A stretch of DNA of 64,000 nt from Orientallactaga sibirica (Eukaryota; Chordata; Mammalia; Rodentia; Dipodidae): the NCBI GenBank assembly GCA_036365145.1, contig JAEOAD010000749.1, positions 310,001-374,000 of the forward strand. Reading direction: 5' to 3'. Shown here in pieces: positions 1 to 13,100 of the stretch; the stretch's first letter is position 1; each line of letters opens with the position of its first letter. The translations under genes were made by a program, and so were the position numbers. The notes below the pieces were generated by a model that was not told the origin of the DNA, searched no databases, and saw only the letters and a list, made by a program, of their open reading frames with translations.

Positions 1-3000
1 ATGGTTGAGTGCAGCAAGTTGACACATTCCTAGTTAGTGTAATCAAACAAGATGTACAACTTACTAGTTTTGCTTCGTTTCTAAAGTAGTTTGTTTTGAA
101 AACAAACATGTTCATTTCCAAACACTGTACTGTGTGAAATAAGCTAGTTCGATTCTGGGAATCAGATCCTTTCCTACGAAGAAGGTTTAGTGCAGCAAGT
201 TCAAACTTTCCTAGTTAGTGTATTCTTACAAGATGTACAACTTACTAGTTTTGCTTCACATCTAAAGTAGTTTGTTTAGAAAACAAACATGTTCATTGCC
301 GAACACTGTATTGTGTGAAATAAGGTAGTTCTGTTCTAGGAATCAGTTGCTTTCCTACGAAGAAGGTTTAGTGCAGCAAGTTCAAACATTTCTAGTTAGT
401 GTAATCTAACAAGATGTACAACTTCGTAGTTTCGCTTACTTTCTAAAGTAGTTTGTTTAAAAAACAAACATCTTTATTGCCGAACACTGTACTGTGTGAA
501 ATAAGCCAGTTCGGTTCTAGGAATCAGTTGCTTTTCCACGACGATGGTTGATTGCAGCAAGTTAGGACATTCCTAGTTAGTGCAATCTGAAAAGATGTAC
601 AACTTTCTAGTTTCGCTTCATTTCTAACATATTTTGTTTAGAAAACAAACATCTTCATTGCTGAATACTGTACTGTGTGAAATAAGCTAGTTCGGTTCTA
701 GGAGTCAGTTGCTTTCCTACCAAGAAGGCTTAGTGCAGCAAGTTCAAACTTTTCTAGTTAGTGTTATCTAACAACATGTACAACTTACTGATTTGCTTCA
801 TATTTAAGTGGTTTGTTTAGAAAACAAACATCTTCCTTGCCAAACACTGTACTGTGTGAAATAAGCTACTTTCGTCCTAGGAATCAGTTGCTTTTCTACG
901 AAAATGTTTGATTGCAGCAATTTAGCACATTCCTAGTTGGTGCAATCTAACAAGATGTAAAACTTGCTAGTTTTGCTTCATTTCTAACGAAGTTTGTTTA
1001 GAAAACAAACATCTTCATTGCCGAACACTGTACTGTGTGAAATAAGCTAGTTCGGTTTTAGGAATCAGTTGCTTTTTCACTAAGATCCGGGATTGCAGCA
1101 AGTTAGCACATTCCTAGTTAGTGCAATCTAACAAGATGTACAACTTTCTAGTTTCGCTTCATTTCTAACTTATTAAGTTTAGAAAACAAACATCTTCATT
1201 GCCGAACACTGTACTGTGTGAAATAAGCTAGTTCGGATCTTGGAATCAGTTGCTTTCCTACAGAGGTTTAGCGCAGCAAGTTCAAAGTTTTCTAGTTAGT
1301 GTAATCTTACAAGATGTATAACTTACCAGTTTCGCTTCATGTCTAAAATAGTTTGTTCAGAAAACAAACATCTTCATTACTGAACACTGTACTGTGTGAA
1401 ATAAGCTAGTTGGGTGCTTGGTATCACTTGCTTTTCTATGAAGATGGTGGAGTGCCGCAAGTTGACACATTCCTATATAGTGTAATCTAACAAGATGTAC
1501 AACATACTAGTTTCACTTCATGTCTAAAGTAGTTTCTTAAGAAAACAAACATCTTCATTGCCGAACACTGTACTGTGTGAAATAAGCGAGTTCCGTTCTA
1601 GGAATCAGTTGCTTTCCAACAAAGAAGGTTTAGTGCAGCAAGTTCAAACTTCTCTAGTTAGTGTAACATAACAAGATGTTCAACTTTCTAGTTTTGCTTC
1701 ATATATAAAGTAGTTTGCTTAGAAAACAAACATCTTCATTTCTGAACACTGTACTGTGTAAAATAAGCTTGTTCAGTTCTAGGAATCAGTTGCTTTTCTA
1801 GGAAGATGGTTGAGTGCAGCAAGTTGACACATTCCTAGTTAGTGTAATCTAACAAGATGTACAACTTACTAGTTTCACTTCGTTTCTAAAGTAGTTTGTT
1901 TAGAAAACAAACATGTTCATTTCCAAACACTGTACTGTGTGAAATAAGCTAGTTCAGTTCTAGGAATCAGTTGCTTTTCTACGAAAATGGTTGATTGCAG
2001 CAGGTTAGCACATTCCTAGTTAGTGCAATATTACAAGATGTACAACTTGCTAGTTTCGCTTCATTTTTAACGTATTATTTTTAAAAAACAAACATCTTCA
2101 TTACAAAAAACTGAACTGTGTGAAATAAGCTAGTTTGGTACTAGGAATCAATTGCTTTCCTACGAAGAAGGGTTAGTCCAGCAACTTCAAACCTTCCTTG
2201 TTTGTGTAGTCTAACAAGATGTACAACTTACTAGTTTCAAATCATTTCTAAAGTAGTTTGTGAAGAAAACAAACATCTTCATTGCCGATCACTGTACTGT
2301 GTGAAATAAGCTAGTTCGGTGCTAGGAATCAGTTGCTTTTCTATGAAGATATTTAGTGCAGCAAGTTGACACAGTCCTATTTAGTGTAATCTAACAAGAT
2401 GTACAACTTACTAGTTTCGCTTCATTTCTAAAGTAATTTGGTTAGAAACCAAACATCTTCATTGCCGAACACTGTACTGTGTGAAATAAGCTACTTCGGT
2501 TATAGGATTCAGTTGCTTTCCTACGAAGAAGGTTTAGTTCATCAAGTTCAAACTTTTCTAGTTAGTGTAATCTAACAAGGTCTACAACTTACTAGTTTTG
2601 CTTCATATCTAAAGTAGATTGTTTAGAAAACAAATATCTTCATTGCCGAAAACTGTACTGTGTGAAATAAGCTAGTTCGGTTCTAGGAATCAGTTGATTT
2701 TCTACGAAGATGGTTGAGTGCAGCAAGTTCAATCATTTCTAGTTACTGTCATCTAACAAGATGTACAGCGTACTAGTTTCGCTTCATATCTAAAGTAGTT
2801 TGTTTAGAAAACAAACATCTTCATTGTCGAACACTATACTGTGTGAAATAAGCTAGTTCGGTTCAAGGAATCAGTTGCTTTCCTAAGAAGAAGTTTTAGT
2901 GCAGCAAGTTCAAACATTTCTAGTTAGTGTAATCTAACAAGATGTACAACTTAGTAGTTTCGCTTCATTTTAAAGCAGTTTGTTTAGAAAACATACAACC

Positions 3001-5679
3001 TCATTGCCGAACACTGTACTGTGTGAAATAAGCTAGTTCAATTCTAGGAATCAGTTGCTTTCCTACGAAGAAGGTTTATTGCAGCAACTTCAAACCTTCT
3101 TGTTTGTGTAGACTAACAAGATGTACAACTTACAAGATTCGCTTCATTTCTAAAGTAGTTTGTTTAGAAAACATACATCTTCATTGCCGAACACTGTACT
3201 GTGTGAAATAAGCTAGTTTGTTTATAGGAATCAGTTGCTTTTCCACAAAGATGGTTGATTAGAGCAAGTTAGCACATTCCTAGTTAGCGTAATCTAACAA
3301 GATATACAACTTACTAGTTTTTCTTCATTTCTAAAGTAGTATGTTTAGAAAACAAACATCTTCATTGCTGATCACTGTACTTTGTGAAATAAGCTAGTTC
3401 GGTTCTAGGAATCAGTTGCGGTCCTACGAAGAAGGTTTAGTGCAGCAAGTTCAATCATTTCTAGTTAGTGTAATCTAACAAGATGTACAACTTACTAGTT
3501 TCCCTTCGTTTCTAAAGTAGTTACTTTAGAAAACAAACATGTTCATTTCCAAACACTGTACTGGGTGAAATAAGCTAGTTAACTTCTAGGAATCAGTTGC
3601 TTTTCTATGAACATGGTTGATTGCAGCAACTTAGCACATTCCAATTTAGTGCAATCTAACAAGATGTACAACTTGCTAGTTTTCTTCATTTCTAACGTAT
3701 TTTTTTTAGAAAAAAAACATGTTCATTTACAAACACTGTACTGTGTGAAATAAGCTAGTTCGGTTCTAGGAATCAGTTGCTATCCAACGAAGAAAGTTTA
3801 GTGAAGCAAATTCAAACTTTTCTAGTTATTGTAATCTAACAAGATGTACAACTTGCTAGCTTTGCTTCTTTTCTAAAGTACTTTGTTTAGAAAACAAACA
3901 TCTTCATTGCCGAACACTGTACTGTGTGAAATAAGCTAGTTCGGTTCTAGGAATCAGTTGCTTTCCTACGAAAAGTTTTAGTGCAGCAAGTTCAAACATT
4001 TCTAGTTAGTGTAATCTAACAAGATGTACAACTTAGTAGTTTCGCTTCATTTTAAAGCAGTTTGTTTACAAAACCTACAACTTCATTGCCAAACACTGTA
4101 CTGTGTGAAATAAGCTAGTTCAATTCTAGGAATCAGTTGCTATCCTAAGAAGAAGGTTTATTGCAGCAACTTCAAACCTTCTTGTTTGTGTAGTCTAACA
4201 AGATGTACAACTTACACGATTGGCTTCATTTAAAAGTAGTTTGTTTAGAAAACAAATATCTTCATTGCTGAAAACTGTACTGTGTGAAATAAGCTAGTTC
4301 GGTTCTAGGAATCAGTTGCTTTTCTACGAAGATAGTTGAGTAAAGCAAGTTCATACATTTCTAGTTAGTGTACTCTAACGAGATGTACAACTTACTAGTT
4401 TCGCTTCATTTCTAAAGCAGTTTGTATAGAAAACAAATATCTTCATTTCTGAAAACTGTACTGTGTGAAATAAGCTAGTTTGGTTTCAGGAATCAGTTGC
4501 TTTTCCTCAAAGATTGTTGAGTGCAGCAAGTTCAAACTTTTCTCGTTAGTGTAATCTAAGAAGATGTACAACTTACTAGTTTCGCTTCATTTCTAAAGTA
4601 GTTTGTTTAGAAAACAAACATCTTCATTTCCAAACACTGTACTGTGTGAAATAAGCTAGTTCAGTTCTAGGAATCATTGCTTTTCCACAAAGATGGTTGA
4701 TTGCAGCAAGTTAGCACATTCCTAGTTAGTGCAATCTAAGAAAATGTACAACTTTCTAGTTTTGATCATTTCTATCGTATTTTATTTAGAAAATAACCAT
4801 CTTCATTGCCAAACACTGTACTGTGTGAAATAATCTAGTTCGGTTCTAGGAATCAGTTGCTTTCCTACGAAGAAGGTTAAGTGCAGCAACGTCAAACCTT
4901 CCTTGTTTGTGTAGTCTAAAAAGATATACAACTTAATAATTTCGCTTCATTTCTAAAGTAGTTTGTTTAGAAAAAAAAATCTTCATTGCCGAACACTGTA
5001 CTGTGTGAAATAAGATAGTTCGGTTCTTGGAATCAGTTGCTTTTCCATGAAGATGGTTGATTGCAGCAAGTTAGCACATTCCTAGTTAGTGCAATCTAAG
5101 AAGATGTACAACTTTCTAGTTTTGCTCATTTCTATCGTATTTTATTTAGAAAACAACCATCTTCATTGCCGAACACTGTACTGTGTGAAATAAGGTAGTT
5201 CGGTTCTAGGAATCAGTTGCTTTCCTAAGAAGAAGGTTTAGTGCAGCAAGTTCAAACTTTTCTAGTTAGTGTAATCTAACAAGCTGTACAACTTAGTAGT
5301 TTCACTTCATTTCTAAAGTAGTTTGTTTAGAAAACAAACATCTTCATTGCTGAACACTGTACTGTGTGAAATAAGCTAGTTCAGTTCTAGGAATCAGTTG
5401 CTTTTCTACGAAGATGGTTGAGTGCAGAGAGTTTTTACAGTCCCAGTTAGTGTAATCTAACAAGATGTACAACTTAGTAGTTTCGCTTCATTTCTAAAGC
5501 AGTTTGTTTAGAAAACATATATCTTCATTGCTGAACACAGTACTGTGTGAAATAAGCTAGTTCGGTTCTAGGAATCAGTTGCTTTCCTAAGAAGAAGGTT
5601 TAGTGCAGCAACCTTAAGCCTTCCTTGTTTGTGTAGTATAACAAGATGTACAACTTACTAGTTTCGCTTCATTTCTAAA

Positions 5680-5965
5680 GTAGTTTAGAAAATAAACTTT
5701 CTTTTTTTTGCTTTCCTACGAAGAAGGTTTAGTGCAGCAAGTTCAAACATTTCTAGTTAGTGTAATCTAACAAGATGTACAAGTTAGTATTTTTGCTTCA
5801 TTTGTAAATAAATAAGCTAGTTCGGTTCTAGGAATCACTAGCTTTCCTACAAAGAAGGTTTAGTGCAGCAGGTTCAAACTTTTCTAGTTAGTGTAATATA
5901 AAAACATGTACAACTTACTAGTTTCGCTTCATTTCTAAAGTAGTTCGGTTCTACGAATCAGTTGC
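5680..5965 (+). repeat. Cluster of three truncated satellite monomers
   Basis: Three successive monomers are shortened here. The first loses the segment between AATAAACTT and GCTTTCCTAC and has a T-run in its place. The second joins TTCATTTGTAAA directly to TAAATAAGCTAG. The third joins AAGTAGTT to CGGTTCTACG. All three lack the CACTGTACTGTGTG core, and the last two also lack the GTTTGTTT dyad. Flanking monomers are normal. Confidence 0.85.
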
Positions 5966-7249
5966 TTTCCTACGAAGGATGTTTAGTGCAGCAACTTCAA
6001 ACCTTCCTTGTTTGTGTAGTCTAACATGATGTAAAATTTACTAGTTTCACTTCATTTCTAAAGTAGTTTATTTAGAAAAGAAACATCTTCATTGCCGAAC
6101 ACGGTACTGTGTGAAATAAGCTAGTTTGGTTCTAGGAATCAGTTGCTTTTCTACGAAGATGGTTGAGTGCAGCAAGGTCAAAGATTTCTAGTTACTGTAA
6201 TCTTACCAGATGTACAACTTAATCGTTTCACTTCATATCTAAATTACTTTGTTCAGAAAATGAACATTTTCATTAACGAACACTGTAGTGTGGGAAATAA
6301 GCTCGTTCGGGCTAGGAATCAGTTGCTTTTCTACGAAAATGGTTTAGTGCAGCAAGTTGACCCAGTCCTAATTAGTGTAATCTAACAAGATGTACAAGTT
6401 ACTAGTTTCGCTTCATTTCTAAATTAACCTGTTAGGAAAGAAACATATTCATTACCGAACACTGTACTGTGTGAAATAAGCTAGTTCAGTTCTAGGAATC
6501 AGTTGCTTTCCTACGAAGAAGGTTTAGTACAGCAAGTCCAAATATTTCTAGTTAGTGTAATCTAACAAGATGTATAACTTACAAGTTTCGCTTCATATCT
6601 AAAGTAGTTTGCTTAGAAAACAAACATTTTCATTGCCGAACACTGTACTGTGTGAAATAGTCTAGTTCAGATCTAGGAATCATTTGCTTTCCTACGAAGA
6701 AGGTTTAGTGCAGCAACTTCAAACATTTCTAGTTAGTGTAATCTAACAAGATGTACAAGTTAGTATTTTTGCTTCATTTCTAAAGCACTTTGTTTAGAAA
6801 ACATACAACTTCATTGCTGAACACTGTAATGTATGAAATAAGCTAGATCGGTTCTAGGAATCACTTGCTTTCCTACGAAGAAGCTTTAGTGCAGCAGGTT
6901 CAAACTTTTCTAGTTAGTGTAATATAACAAGATGTACAACTTACTCATTTCGCTTCATTTCTAAAGCAGTTTGTTTAGAAAACATATATCTTCATTGCCG
7001 AACACTGTACTGTGTGAAATAAGCTAGTTTGGTTCTATGAATCAGTTGCTTTTCTACAAGATGGTTGAGTACAGCAAGTTCAAACATTTCTAGTTAGTGT
7101 AATCTTACAAGATGTACAACTTACTAGTTTGGCTTCATTTCTAAAGTAGTTTGTTTAGAAAACAAATATCTTCATTGCCGAAAACTGTACTGTGTGAAAT
7201 AAGCTAGTTCGTTTCTAGGAATCAGTTGCTTTTCTCCGAAGATGTTTCA

Positions 7250-7300
7250 GTGCAGCAAGTTCAATCATTTCATATCTAAAGTACTTTGTTCATAAAACAA
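7250..7300 (+). repeat. Truncated satellite monomer (internal deletion)
   Basis: TTCAATCATTT is followed directly by CATATCTAAAG. About 60 bp of the 5' half (CTAGTTAGTG through TTCGCTT) is missing relative to neighbouring monomers. Confidence 0.8.
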
Positions 7301-9719
7301 ACATCTTCATTACCGAACACTGTATGGTGGGATATAAGCTAGTTCGGTGCTAAGAATCAGTTGCTTTTCTACGAAGATGTTTGAGTGCAGCAAGTTGACA
7401 CAATCCTAGTTAATGCAATCTAACAAGATGTACCACTTACTAGTTTTGCTTCATTTCTAAAGTAATTTGTATAGAAAACAAACACCTTCATTGCCAAACA
7501 CTGTACTGTGTGAAATAAGCTAGTTCAGGTCTAGGAATCACTTGCTTTCGTACGAAGAAGGTTTAGTGCAGCAGGTTCAAACTTTTCTAGTTAGTGTAAT
7601 ATAACAAGATGTACAACTTACTGGTTTCGCTTCATTTCTAAAGCAGTTTGTTTAGAAAACATACCTCTTCATTGTCGAACAATGTACTGTATGAAATAGT
7701 TCGGTTCTAGGAATCAGTTGCTTTGATACGAAGAAGGTTTAGTGCAGCACTTCAAACCTTCCTTGTTTGTGTAGTCTAACATCATGTACAATTTACTAGT
7801 TTCGCTTCATTTCTAAAGTAGTTTGTTTAGAAAACAAACATCTTCATTGCCGAATACTGTACTGTGTGAAATAAGCTTGTTCGCTTCTAGGAATCAGTTG
7901 CTTTCCTACGAAAAAGGTTTAGTGCAGCAACTTCAAACCTTTCTTGTTTGTGTAGTCTAACAAGATGTACAATTTACTTGTTTCGCTTCATTTCTAAATA
8001 GTTTGTATAGAAAACAAACATCTTCATTGCCAAACACTGTACTGTGTGAAATAAGCTCCTTCGGTTCTAGGAATCAGTTGCTTTTCCACGAAGATGGTTG
8101 ATTGCAACAAGTTAGCACATTCCTAATTAGTGCAGTCTAACAAGATATACAACTTTCTAGTTTCACTTCATTTCTTACTTATTTTCTTTAGAAAACAAAC
8201 GTCTTCATTGCCGACCACTGTACTGTGTGAAACAAGCTAGTTCAGTTCTAGGAATCACTTGCTTTCCTACGAAGAAGGTTTAGTGCAGCAAGTTCAAACT
8301 TTTCTTGTTAGTGTAATCTAACAAGATGTACAACTTACTAGTTTCGCTTCATATCTAAAGTAGCTTTTTTAGAAAACAAACATCATCATTGCTGAACACT
8401 GTACTGTGTGATATAAGCTAGTTCGATCCTAGGAATCAGTTGCTTTCCTACGAACAATGTTTAGTGCAGGAAGTTCAAACATTTCTAGTTAGTGTAAACT
8501 AAAAAGATGTACAACTTACTAGTTTCGCTTCATTTCTAAAACAGTTTGTTTTGGAAACATACATCTTCATTGCCGAATACTGTACTGTGTTAAATAAGGT
8601 AGTTTGGATCTAGGAATCAGTTCCTTTCCTAGGAAGAAGGTGTAGTGCAGCAACATCAAACCTTCCTTGTTTGTTCAGTCTAACAAGATGTACAACTTCC
8701 TAGGTTCACTTCATTTCTAAAGTAGTTTGTTTACAAAACAAACATGTTCATTGCCGAACACTGTACTGTGTGAAATAAGGTAGTTTGGTTCTAGGAATGA
8801 GTGGCTTTTCATGGAGATGGTTCATTGCAGCAAGTTAGCACATTCCTAGTTAGTGCAATCTAACAACATGTACAACTTTCTAGTTTCACATCATTTCTAA
8901 CATATTTTCTTAAGAAAACAAAAATCTTCATTGCCGAACACTGTACTGTGTGAAATAAGCTAGTTTCGTTCTGGGAATCAGTTGCTTTCCTACTAAGAAG
9001 GTTTAGTGCAGCAAGTTCAAACTTTTCTAGATAGTGTAATCTAACAAGATGTACAACTTACTAGTTTCGCTTTATTTCTAAAGTAGTTTGTTTAGAAAAC
9101 AAATATCTTCATTACTGAAAACTGTACTGTGTGAAATAAGCTAGTTCTGTTCTAGGAATCAGTTGCTTTTCTATGAAGATGGTTGAGTGCAACAAGTTCA
9201 AACATTTCTAGTTAGTGTAATCTTACAAGATGTACAACTTACTAGTTTCGCTTCATATCTAAAGTAGTTTGCTCAGAAAACAAACATCTTCATTACCGAA
9301 CACTATAGTGTGGGAAATAAGCTGTTTCGGTGCTAGGAATCAGTTGCTTTTCTACGAAGATGGTTGAGTGCAGCAAGTTGACACAGTCCTAGTTAGTGTA
9401 ATCTAACAAGATGTACAACTTACTAGTTTCGCTTCATTTCTAAAGTAATTTGTGTAGAAAACAAACATCTTCATTGCTTAACACTGTACTGTGTCCAATA
9501 AGGTAGTTCGGTTCTAGGAATCAGTTGCTTTCCTACGAAGAAGGTTTAGTGCAGCAAGTCCAAACATGTCTAGTTAGTGTAATCTAACAAGATGTACAAC
9601 TTACTAGTTTCGCTTCATTTCTAAAGCAGTTTGTTTAGAAAACAAACATCTTTAGTGCCAAACACTGTACTGTGTGAAATAAGCTAGTTCGGTTCTAGGA
9701 ATCAGTTGCTTTCCTAAGA

Positions 9720-10112
9720 AGAAGGTTTAGTTCAGCAACTTCAAACCTTCCCTGTTTGTTTAGTCTGACAAGATGTACAACTTACTAGTTTCCCTTCATT
9801 TCTAAAGTAGTTTGTTTAGAAAGCAAACATCTACATGTCCGAACACTGTACTGTGTGAAATAAGGTAGTTCGGTTCTAGGAATGAGTTGCTTTTCCACGC
9901 AGATGGTTGATTGCAGCAATTTAGCACATTCCTAGTTAGTGCAATCTAACAAGATGTACAATTTTCAAGTTTCACTTCATTTCTAACGTATTTTCTTTAG
10001 AAAACAAAATTCTTCATTTCCGAACACTTTACTGTCTGAAATAAGCTAGTTCTGTTCTAGGAATCAGTTGCGTTGCTATGAACAAGGTTTATTGCAGCAA
10101 CTTAAAACATTT
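9720..10112 (+). repeat. Diagnostic D-C-E' block shared with 35.4 and 37.5 kb
   Basis: Rare linked variants occur together here: AGTCTGACAAG, AATGAGTTGCTTTTCCAC, CAATTTTCAAGTTTCAC, ATTTTCTTTAGAAAAC, AAAATTCTTCATTTCC, ACTGTCTGAAATAA and GTTGCTATGAACAAGG. The same combination appears near 35,420-35,815 and 37,460-37,855. The AATTTTCAAG landmark is at 9,960 and 35,664. This points to copying of a block over a long distance within the array. Confidence 0.8.
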
Positions 10113-13100
10113 CTAGTTAGTGTAATCTAACAAGATGTACAACTTAGTAGTTTCGTTTCATTTCTAAAGCAGTTTGTTTAGAAAACATACATCTTCATTG
10201 CAGAACACTTTACTGTGTGAAATAAGCTAGTTTGGTGCTAGGAATCAGTTGCTTTCTTACGAAGAAGGTTTAGTTCAGCAACTTCAAACCTTCCTGGTTT
10301 GTGTAGTCTAACAAGATGTACAACTTACTAGTTTCGCTTCATTTCTAAAGTAGTTTGTTTAGAAAACAAACATGTTCATTGCCAAACACAATACTGTGTG
10401 AAATCAGCTATTTCGGTTCTAGGAATCAGTTGCTTTTCTACGAAGATGGTTGAGTGCAGCAAGTTCAAACATTCCTACTTAGTGTAATCTAACAAAATGT
10501 ACAACATACTTGTGTCGCTTCATTTCTAAACTACTTTGTTTAGAAAACAAACATCTTCATTGCCGAACACTGTACTGTGTGAATTAAGCTAGTTTGGTTC
10601 TAGGAATCACTTGCTTTCCTACGAAGAAGGTTTAGTGAGGCAAGTTCAAACTCATCTAGTTAGTGTAATATAACAAGATGTACAACTTACTAGGTTTGCT
10701 TCATGTCTAAAGCAGTTAATTTAGAAAACAAACATGTTCATTGCCGAGCACTGTATTCTGTCAAATAAACTATTTCGGTTCTAGGAATCAGTTGCGATCC
10801 TACGAAGGTTTAGTGCAGCAAGTTCAAACATTTCTAGTTACTGTAATCTAACAAGATGTACAACTTACTAGTTTCGCTTCATTGCTAAAGTAGTTTGTTT
10901 AGAAAACAAACATCTTCATTGCCTAATACTGTACTGTGTGAAATAATCTTGCTCAGTTCTAGGAATCAGTGGTTTTTCTACAAAGATGGTTGAGTGCAGC
11001 AAATTGACACATTCCTACTTATTGTAATCTAACAAGATGTACAACCTACCAGTTTCGCTTCATTTCTAACATACTTTGTTTAGAAAACAAACATCTTCAT
11101 TGCCGATCACTGTACTGTGTGAAATAAGGTAGTTCGGTTATGGGAATCAGTTGCTTCGTACAAAGACGTTTTAGTGCAGCAAATTCAAACTTTTCTAGTT
11201 AGTGTAATCTAACTAGATGTACAACTTACTAGTTTCGCTTCATAACTAAAGTAGTTTGTTTAGAAAACAATCATATTCATTGCCGAACACTACTGTGTGA
11301 AATAAGCTACTTCGGTTCTGGGAATCAGTTGCGTTCCTACGAAGAAGGTACAGTGCAGCAAGTTCAAACATTTCTAGTTAGTGTAATCTAAAAAGATGTA
11401 CAACTTACTAGTTTCGCTTCATTTGTAAAGTCCATTGTTTAGAAAACAAACATGTACATTGCCGAATACTGTACTGTGTGAAATAAGCTAGATCGGTTCG
11501 TGGAATCAGTTGCTTTTCCACAAAGATGGTTGAGTGCAGCAAGTTGACACAGTCCTAGTTAGTGTAATCTAATAAGATGTACAACTTACTAGTTTCGCTT
11601 CATTTCCAAAGTAATTTGTTTAGAAAACAAACATCTTCATTGCCGAACACTGTACTGTGTGAAATAAGCTTGTTCAATTCTAGGAATCAGTTGTTTTTCT
11701 ACGAAGAAGGTTTAGTGCAGCAAGTTCAAACTTTTCTAGTTAGTGTAATCTAATAAGATGTATAACTTACTAGTTTCGCTTCATATCTAAAGTAGTTTGT
11801 TTAGAAAACAAACATCTTCAATGCAGAACACTGTACTGTGTGAAATAAGCTAGTTCGGTTTTATGAATCAGTTTCTTTCGTACGAAGAAGGTTTAGTGCA
11901 GCAACTTCAAACCTTCCTTGTTTGTGTAGTCTAACAAGAATTACAACTTACTAGTTTAGCTTCATTTCTAAAGCAGTTTGTTTAGGAAACAAACCTCTTC
12001 ATTCCTGAACATTGTATTGTGTGAAATAAGACAGTTCGGTTCTAGGAATCAGTTGCTTTCCTACGAAGAAGGTTTAGTGCAGCATGGTAGCACATTCCTA
12101 GTTAGTGCAATCTAACAAAAAGTATAACTTAGTAGTTTCGCTTCATTTCTAAAGAAGTTTGTTTAGAAAACAAATATCTTCATTGCCGAAAACTGTACTG
12201 TGTGAAATAAGCTAGTTCGCTTCTATGAATCAATTGCTTTCCTAAAAAAAAAGGTTTAGTGCAGCAAGTTCAAACAGTTCTAGTTAGTGTAATCTAACAA
12301 GATGTACAACTTACTAGTTTCGCTTCATTTATAAAGTAGTTTGTTAGGAAAACAAAGATCTTCATTGCAGAACACTGTACTGTGTGAAATAAGCTAGTTC
12401 GGTTCTAGGAATCAGTTGCTTTTCAACGAAGATGGTTGAGTACAGAAAGTTCAAACATTTCTAGTTAGTGTAATCTTACAAGATGTACAACTTACTAGTT
12501 TCGCTTCATATGTAGTTTGTTCAGAAAACAAACAACATCATTACCGAACACTGTAGTGTGGGAAATAAGCTACTACGGTGCTGGGAATCAGTTGCTTTTC
12601 TACAAAGATTGTTGGGTGCCGCAAGTTGACACAGTCCTAGTTAGTGTAATCTAACAAGATGTACAACTTACTAGTTTTGCTTCATTTCTAAAGCAATTTG
12701 TTTAGAAAACAAATATCATCATTGCTGAACACTGTACTGTGTGAAATAAGCTAGTTCGGTTCTAGGAATCAATTGCTTTCCTAAAAAAAAAGTTTAGTGC
12801 AGCAAGTTCAAACAGTTCTAGTTAGTGTAATCTAACAAGATGTACAACTTACTAGTTTCACTTCATTTATAAAGTAGTTTGTTAGGAAAACAAACATCTT
12901 CATTGCTTAACACTGTACTGTGTGAAATAAGCTTGTTCTGTGCTAGGAATCAGTTGCTTTCCTACGAAGAAGGTTTAGTGCAGCAAGTTCAAACATTTCT
13001 AGTTAGTGTAATCTAACAAGATGTACAACTTACTAGTTTGGCTTCATTTCTGAAGCAGTTTGTTGAGAAAACATATATCTTCATTGCCGAACACTGTACT

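Noticed and set aside
5700..5710. T-run at 5,701-5,709 as a SINE or processed-transcript remnant
   Set aside because: Only about nine bases with no retroposon body or target-site duplication; more simply a deletion join in the satellite.
6167..6385. 72-codon open frame within the satellite
   Set aside because: It crosses two monomers. With a 181-bp period the frame rotates and no homologous frame exists in other units; there is no known motif. Chance.
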